Shown: positions 59,503 through 64,000 of the stretch, in pieces | Position numbering within the stretch: position 1 is the first letter of the stretch | Layout of the letters: every line of letters starts with the position of its first letter | Assembly: GCA_039819165.1 (NCBI GenBank) | Contig: JBCBSM010000002.1 | Span: forward strand, 1 to 64,000 | Direction of reading: 5' to 3' | Length of the DNA: 64,000 nucleotides | Origin: Planctomycetota bacterium | GTDB lineage: Bacteria; Planctomycetota; Phycisphaerae; Phycisphaerales; UBA1924 | Notes under the pieces: generated by a model | What the model was told of the DNA's origin: nothing | What the model saw: the letters and a program-made list of their open reading frames with translations, nothing else | Database searches by the model: none | Made by a program: the position numbers and the translations under genes

Positions 59503-60855
59503 ATGGCGACCCGCGCCGACCCGCAGCCCGCACCCATCGCGACCGAGTCGCGCGACGAGCCCACGCTTGCGCCACCCGAGAAGCCCCGCTTCTTCTACGG
59601 ATGGGTGATGGCCGGCGTCTGCACGGTGGCCTTCATCGCCACCGCCCCGGGCCAGACGCTCATCGTCAGCCAGTTCAACGAATCGTTCACCACGTCGCTC
59701 GGGCTCTCGGCCACGATGCTGAGCACCGCCTACCTCGTGGGCACGGTGCTGGCGGCGTCTCCGCTCGTGCTGGTGGGCCGTGCGTCGGATCGAATCGGGC
59801 CGCGGCGGGTGATGCTGGCCGTCGCCGTGCTCTTCGGCCTGGCGTGCGTCTTCGCGGGCCAGGCACGGGGGGTGGTGATGCTCACCGTTGCCTTCTTCCT
59901 GCTGCGGTTCCTGGGCCAGGGCTCGCTCGCGCTGACGAGTGGACACGCGCTCGCGCTGTGGTTCGAGCGCAGGCTCGGCACCGTCAACGCGATGAAGCTG
60001 GTGGGCACCCAGCTGGGCTTCGCCGCCTTCGCGCCACTGGCGGCCTTCCTCATCGCCGAGGTCGGCTGGCGGACGGCGTACGCGCTGCTCGGCCTGCTGG
60101 TATGGATCCTCGTGCTGCCGATGGGCCTGCTGCTCTCGCGGGACCACCCAGAGCAGATGGGCCAGCGGATCGACGGCGATCCGCCGCACGCCAGCGAAGA
60201 CTCGGGCGGCGAAGCGGGCGATGAAATGGGCGATAAGCCAAGGTCCGAGCCGAGGTACGACCCGGCCTTCACGCTGCGGGCCGCCGTCCGCACGCCGGCG
60301 TACTGGATCCTCGCGCTCAGCAGCGTGATGAATGGCCTGATCGGCACGGCGCTGATCTTCCACGCCCAGCCGATGCTCGCCGAGGCGGGTCTGGACCCCG
60401 AGGCGTCCGCGGCGCTGGTGATGGCCTGGTCCATCACGATGGCGGTCGCCGTGCTGCCCGCGGGCTGGCTGGCGGATCGCGTGCACCCGAGGATCCTGTT
60501 GTCCCTGGCGGCGCTGCTGCTGGCGGCGGCAGCGACGCTCTTCCTGTCGCTCGGGAGCGTCGCCATCGGCGTGCTCGCGATGGCCTGCTTCGGCGTGTCG
60601 CAGGCGGCCGCCACCGCCGCGGGCGTGCCCACGGTTGCGCGCTACTTCGGCCGGGCCCATCACGGCGCCATCCGCGGCTCGGTGACGCGGCTGGCCGTCG
60701 CGGGCACGGGGCTGGGCCCGATCGTGCTGGGCGTGAGCATCGACGAATTGGGCAGCTTCCGCCCGGGGATGTTGGTGTTCGTCGCCGCCTCGGTCGCGCT
60801 AGGGGCATGGTGCTCGAGGCTCGAGCGGCCGGCGCCGCCGCACGCCGCGGAGTAG
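59503..60855 (+). CDS. MFS transporter (OFA/monocarboxylate-type)
   Basis: 450 residues with 12 membrane helices. RFFYGWVMAGVCTVAFIATAPGQTLIVSQF is the typical helix-1 region of the oxalate/formate-antiporter-like MFS group, GRASDRIGPRRVMLAVAV is the conserved loop 2-3 motif, and FLGQGSLALTSGHALALWFERRLG follows. A long cytoplasmic loop (SRDHPEQMGQRIDGDPPHASEDSGGEAGDE) separates the halves, and VLPAGWLADRVHPRILLS repeats the loop motif in the second half. It moves a small acid or drug across the inner membrane; the substrate is unknown. It is 8 bp upstream of the methyltransferase and so may belong to the polyketide operon as an exporter. Confidence 0.87.
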   Translation: MATRADPQPAPIATESRDEPTLAPPEKPRFFYGWVMAGVCTVAFIATAPGQTLIVSQFNESFTTSLGLSATMLSTAYLVGTVLAASPLVLVGRASDRIGPRRVMLAVAVLFGLACVFAGQARGVVMLTVAFFLLRFLGQGSLALTSGHALALWFERRLGTVNAMKLVGTQLGFAAFAPLAAFLIAEVGWRTAYALLGLLVWILVLPMGLLLSRDHPEQMGQRIDGDPPHASEDSGGEAGDEMGDKPRSEPRYDPAFTLRAAVRTPAYWILALSSVMNGLIGTALIFHAQPMLAEAGLDPEASAALVMAWSITMAVAVLPAGWLADRVHPRILLSLAALLLAAAATLFLSLGSVAIGVLAMACFGVSQAAATAAGVPTVARYFGRAHHGAIRGSVTRLAVAGTGLGPIVLGVSIDELGSFRPGMLVFVAASVALGAWCSRLERPAPPHAAE

Positions 60856-60863
60856 CCTGCCCG

Positions 60864-61553
60864 ATGCCCAGGCGGCTCGTCGGCGAACTGATGGACGATC
60901 CGGCGATCGACCCCGCCGCGCACGACGCGGCCCTGCGTGGGCTCGCCCGGCTCAACCGCATGAGCCGCTCGGCCGCCATGCTGTGGCCCCACGTTCGTCG
61001 CGAGGCGGCCGCGCTCGATCGTCCGCTGCGACTCCTCGATGTCGCGACGGGCAGCGGCGACGTGCCCATCGCCCTCGCCCTGCGCTCGCGGCAGGCCGGG
61101 CTCGAGGTCGAGTGCTCGGCCTGCGACGTCAGCGAGCACGCGCTCCGCCGGGCTCGCGAACGTGCAGACGCCGCCGGCATCGAGCTGCGGACCATGCCGC
61201 TGGACCTGCTCCGCGAGCCGCTGCCGGATACCGACGTCGCGGTGTGCTCGCTCTTCCTGCACCACCTGACCAACGAAGAGGCCGAGCGTGTGCTGCGAAG
61301 CATGTGCGACGCCGCCGGCAGGCTGGTGCTCGCCAACGACCTGCGGCGCGGCGCATGGGGCACGGCGCTGGCCGCCACGGTGCCCCGGATCGCCACCCGG
61401 TCGCCGGTCGTGCACGTCGATGCGCTGCGCTCGGCGCGGGCGGCGTTCTCGTTGGCAGAAGCCCGAGACCTGGTGCGGGGAATCGCGGGGCGATGGAGCG
61501 TTGCGCCGCGATTCCCCGGGCGTATGCTGCTGGCATGGAGTCCGACGCCCTGA
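60864..61553 (+). CDS. Class I SAM-dependent methyltransferase of the type III PKS set
   Basis: 229 residues from ATG 60864. Helical N-terminus, then LRLLDVATGSGDVPIALALRSRQAG (motif I GSG), ECSACDVSEHALRRARERADAAGI, CSLFLHHLTNEEAERVLRSM and LVLANDLRRGAWG. The LFLHHLTNEEA pattern is common in polyketide and quinone methyltransferases. It overlaps the FAD oxidoreductase gene by 19 bp. It could methylate a phenolic product of the type III PKS; this is inferred from the neighbours. Confidence 0.83.
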   Translation: MPRRLVGELMDDPAIDPAAHDAALRGLARLNRMSRSAAMLWPHVRREAAALDRPLRLLDVATGSGDVPIALALRSRQAGLEVECSACDVSEHALRRARERADAAGIELRTMPLDLLREPLPDTDVAVCSLFLHHLTNEEAERVLRSMCDAAGRLVLANDLRRGAWGTALAATVPRIATRSPVVHVDALRSARAAFSLAEARDLVRGIAGRWSVAPRFPGRMLLAWSPTP

Positions 61554-62668
61554 GTGCGCGGGACAGGTGGGACGCGATCGTGGTGGGCGCCGGGCCCGCC
61601 GGCGCCCTGGCCGCGTGCCTCTTGGCCCGCGAAGGCGCATCCGTGCTGCTGGCCGAGAAGGCCCGCCGCGGCCGGCCCAAGGTCTGTGGATGCTGCCTGG
61701 GTTCGGGCGGTGCCGCCGTGCTGGACCGCGCCAACCTCGGCGGCGTGCTCCGCGATGCCGCACCGATCCGCGTGCTCCGGCTGTCGACCCGCGGCCACAC
61801 GACCACGCTGCCTCTCGACGGGATGCGGGCGATCTCTCGCGAGGCGCTCGACGCACGCCTCGCCGACGCCGCGGAGAACGCGGGCGCGGTGCTCGCCTGG
61901 AATACGACGGTGGCCGCCGACGCCGAGGGCGGAGTGCGCATCACGCACGCCGGCGAAACCCGGACCGTGCGCGCCGGCGTCGTCATCAACGCCGCGGGCC
62001 TGCTGGCCCATCGCGTGGACGGCGTCCCGTTCCGCGTCCGCCGCACCAATCGCGTCGGACTCGGCACCACCACGGCCGCGCCGCGCAATGGCATCGACCC
62101 GTGCGGATCCGACCTGCGGATGATCGTCGGCGGGGACGGTTATCTGGGCGGCGTCGCGCTGCCCGACGGCCGCACGGATTGGGCGGCGGCCGTCTCGCCA
62201 GCGTGGCTGCGGCGGCACGGCTCGCCCGCCGCGCTCCTGCGTGCCATGGCCGCCCGGGCGGGCCTCGATCCGGCGAGCGTCCCGACCGGCCCCTGGCGGG
62301 GCACGCCCACGCTCACGCGGTCCCGTCCCGCGCAGTCGGGCCGCGTGCTCTCGGTGGGCGACGCGGCGGGCTACGTCGAGCCGTTCACGGGCGAGGGCAT
62401 GTCGTGGGCGTTGCTCTCGGCCGAGGCCGTCGTGCCGCACGCGCTGGCGTGCCTCGAGCACGACCCCGCCGCGGCCGCGTGGTCCCGCGAGCACCGCACG
62501 CTGCTCGGCCGTGCACACCGGCGATGCCGGCGCACCGCGTTGCTCGTGCGGCGGCCTGCGCTCATCGGTGCCGGGGCTCGGCTCGCGGCCATCCGCCCCG
62601 CCGTGGCGCGCCACCTCGAGGGCGCACTCAGCACGCACGCAACCTCCACGGCCAGGAGTTCGGCGTGA
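61535..62668 (+). CDS. FAD-dependent oxidoreductase, geranylgeranyl-reductase/hydroxylase-like
   Basis: 377 residues from ATG 61535. WDAIVVGAGPAGALAACLLAREGASVLLAEK is the FAD-binding Rossmann start (GAGPAG), RGRPKVCGCCLGSGG follows, then ISREALDARLADAAENAGA and the C-terminal GRVLSVGDAAGYVEPFTGEGMSWALLSAEAV (GD motif for FAD ribityl). The CCLGSGG and GDAAGYVEPFTGEG motifs are those of the geranylgeranyl-reductase-like and halogenase/hydroxylase group. In type III PKS loci such flavoproteins oxidise the ring or the acyl chain. The stop overlaps the PKS start (GTGA). Confidence 0.87.
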   Translation: MESDALSARDRWDAIVVGAGPAGALAACLLAREGASVLLAEKARRGRPKVCGCCLGSGGAAVLDRANLGGVLRDAAPIRVLRLSTRGHTTTLPLDGMRAISREALDARLADAAENAGAVLAWNTTVAADAEGGVRITHAGETRTVRAGVVINAAGLLAHRVDGVPFRVRRTNRVGLGTTTAAPRNGIDPCGSDLRMIVGGDGYLGGVALPDGRTDWAAAVSPAWLRRHGSPAALLRAMAARAGLDPASVPTGPWRGTPTLTRSRPAQSGRVLSVGDAAGYVEPFTGEGMSWALLSAEAVVPHALACLEHDPAAAAWSREHRTLLGRAHRRCRRTALLVRRPALIGAGARLAAIRPAVARHLEGALSTHATSTARSSA

Positions 62669-63723
62669 GCGCGACCATCGTCGGCATCGGCCTGGCAACC
62701 CCCGGGCAGACCATCGCCCAGGATCGCGTGGCCGAGCTGATCGCACGCGCATCGGGCGCGAATGGCACGCGGGCGCGGGCGATAAGCACGCTCTACCGCA
62801 ATTCGGGCGTGCGCTCACGGGGCATCGCGTCGGCGGCCTTCCACGAGGGCGACCTCGCCATCGCCCAGGCCGAGGGCACGGCCGAGCGGATGCGCCGCTA
62901 CCACGAGCTCGCGCCCCCCATCGCCGCCCACGCGTGCACGACCGCGCTCGGCCGCGCCGGCGTGCGGCCAGACGGCGTCACCCATCTCATCACCGTCAGC
63001 TGCACCGGGCTGGCCTCGCCCGGGCTCGACATCGAGCTGATCCACCGGCTGGAGCTGCCAGCGAGCACCGAGCGCGTCAACGTCGGCTTCATGGGCTGCC
63101 ACGGCGCGCTCAACGGCCTGCGTGTAGCGCGGGCGCTCGCGGCATCGAGCGAGCACGCGGTGGTGCTGCTGTGCTGCGCCGAGCTGTGCTCGCTGCACTT
63201 CCAGGGCGGGCAGCCCGAGGGATCCGCCGTGGCCGACGCCCTCTTTGCCGACGGTGCGGCCGCCTGCGTCGTCCGCCGCGGCGGCGACGGTCCCGCGATC
63301 GCCCACTCCGAGGCCGTCCTGCTGCCCGACAGCCTCAGCGAGATGGCCTGGGACGTCGGACCCTCGGGCTTCCTCATGACGCTCTCGCCGCGCGTCCCCG
63401 ACCTGCTCAGCCGGCACGTGCCCGGCTGGGTCGATGGATTGCTCTCGGCTCGGGGCATGGCCCGCGGCGACATCGCCTCCTGGGCCATCCATCCCGGCGG
63501 GCCCAGGGTGCTGCAACGCGTCGCCGGTGCGCTCGGCCTCGACCCGTCGGCGACCGAGGCGTCGGCTGACGTGCTCGGCCAGCACGGCAACATGTCGTCG
63601 GCCACCATCCTCTTCATCATCGACAGGATGCTGCGCGCGGGCGCCCGCCTGCCCCTGCTGGCGATGGCCTTCGGCCCCGGACTGACGGGCGAAGCCGTGC
63701 TGCTCGCGGACGATGCGCGGTAG
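62665..63723 (+). CDS. Type III polyketide synthase (chalcone/stilbene synthase family)
   Basis: 352 residues from GTG 62665, with CAGGAG 6 bases upstream. The catalytic triad is C145 (VGFMGCHGALNGLR), H276 (WAIHPGGPR) and N309 (GQHGNMSSATI). VSCTGLASPGLDIEL is the standard thiolase-fold loop. LADALFADGAAACVVR and MAFGPGLTGEAVLL complete the family signature. The enzyme condenses an acyl-CoA starter with malonyl-CoA to make pyrones, resorcinols or related phenols. With a methyltransferase and a flavoprotein it matches, by function, the phenolic-lipid pathway set found in Streptomyces (SrsA/B/C). The starter cannot be told from sequence. Confidence 0.95.
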   Translation: MSATIVGIGLATPGQTIAQDRVAELIARASGANGTRARAISTLYRNSGVRSRGIASAAFHEGDLAIAQAEGTAERMRRYHELAPPIAAHACTTALGRAGVRPDGVTHLITVSCTGLASPGLDIELIHRLELPASTERVNVGFMGCHGALNGLRVARALAASSEHAVVLLCCAELCSLHFQGGQPEGSAVADALFADGAAACVVRRGGDGPAIAHSEAVLLPDSLSEMAWDVGPSGFLMTLSPRVPDLLSRHVPGWVDGLLSARGMARGDIASWAIHPGGPRVLQRVAGALGLDPSATEASADVLGQHGNMSSATILFIIDRMLRAGARLPLLAMAFGPGLTGEAVLLADDAR

Positions 63724-63734
63724 AGGCGGATCAC

Positions 63735-64000
63735 CTAGTCCGCGTCAAGGTCCGCCGGAATCAGGATGAGCCGCACGTTGACGAACTCGTAGTCGTCCTT
63801 GTCCGAGCCCGGCCGCGCGACCGACTCGATCTCCAGCACGTTGCCACCCGCCCGCAGCAGCCGCAGCGGGACGGGGATCGACTGCTCCCCGAAGCTGCCG
63901 TCGCGGGGCGACTGCCGCAGCGTCCCCACCTCTTCGCCGTTGATCCGCAGCGGGTTGGGGGCCTGCGAGCCCTTCACGAACAGCCGCAGTTCGGCCCCCC
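63735..64000 (-). CDS. C-terminal part of an unidentified beta-rich protein, cut by window edge
   Basis: The frame runs open to the right edge (AELRLFVKGSQAPNP at the visible start), so the gene begins outside the window and only about 88 residues are seen. Strands such as QSIPVPLRLLRAGGNVLEIESVARPG and YEFVNVRLILIPADLDAD, with LRINGEEVG, look like a jelly-roll/sugar-binding-like module: residues NGEEVG and GGNVLEIE recur in galactose-binding-like domains of glycoside hydrolases. No catalytic part is visible. It is convergent with the PKS gene, 11 bp between stops. Confidence 0.6.
   Translation of the reverse strand, partial: GAELRLFVKGSQAPNPLRINGEEVGTLRQSPRDGSFGEQSIPVPLRLLRAGGNVLEIESVARPGSDKDDYEFVNVRLILIPADLDAD

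Overview
The window looks like a chromosomal segment from a planctomycete of the class Phycisphaerae (Phycisphaerales-like). The evidence is very high GC with strongly GC-biased third codon positions, two short secreted proteins ending in a PAPASLALLG-type PEP-CTERM anchor, a secreted protein with a C-terminal double dockerin-like repeat (DFDGDG..TLFDF..FQNAF), and an ECF sigma factor overlapping a receptor-like Ser/Thr kinase. This placement is inferred from protein character only; there is no rRNA gene in the window.

Layout. 1-6.7 kb: a glycosyltransferase remnant and an Ala-rich two-gene unit, then an envelope polysaccharide block (GT87, two GT2, WaaP-like kinase, two methyltransferases). 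6.8-13.5 kb: a DEAD-box helicase with a histone H1-like Lys-rich head, a STAS protein, a dockerin-anchored protein, a secreted serine hydrolase and a DUF4097 protein. 13.7-19.5 kb: katG behind a PerR/Fur-like palindrome, a large lipoprotein, an SbtA-SbtB bicarbonate transporter/PII-like pair, and tRNA-Gly(CCC). 19.9-36.5 kb: an accessory region with less extreme codon bias holding a CPA2 antiporter, the kinase/sigma pair, and a same-strand catabolic or detoxification cluster (two flavodoxin-fold proteins, three isochorismatase-like hydrolases, a YtcJ-like amidohydrolase, an alpha/beta hydrolase, an alginate-export-type porin, an aldehyde dehydrogenase, a YciI-like lipoprotein), with a pirin at its end. 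36.8-38.6 kb: a mobile-element scar (internally deleted IS3-type transposase ending in a 40-bp perfect palindrome) and an AT-richer orphan Rhs tip with a small immunity-like gene, followed by tRNA-Ser(CGA).

39-41.3 kb: a periplasmic thioredoxin-like protein, BioY and a DegT-family aminotransferase. 41.5-48.8 kb is the most unusual locus: a tightly packed four-gene operon encoding an HlyD-like adaptor, a GAF-HlyD fusion, a PqqD-like/M50 site-2-protease-like/HlyD fusion and a short divergent SecA-like ATPase. It has no ABC transporter or TolC nearby and looks like an uncharacterised export or envelope-processing machine. A SNase-like nuclease gene follows it.

49.4-54.7 kb: two PEP-CTERM genes with similar upstream elements and hairpin terminators, flanking accB-accC (acetyl-CoA carboxylase) and comM. 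54.7-60.9 kb: an NADP-type aldehyde dehydrogenase, FtsK with a very long acidic C-terminal tail, and an MFS transporter. 60.9-63.7 kb: an overlapping methyltransferase, FAD oxidoreductase and type III polyketide synthase set, probably making a modified phenolic or pyrone lipid. The right edge cuts a minus-strand gene.
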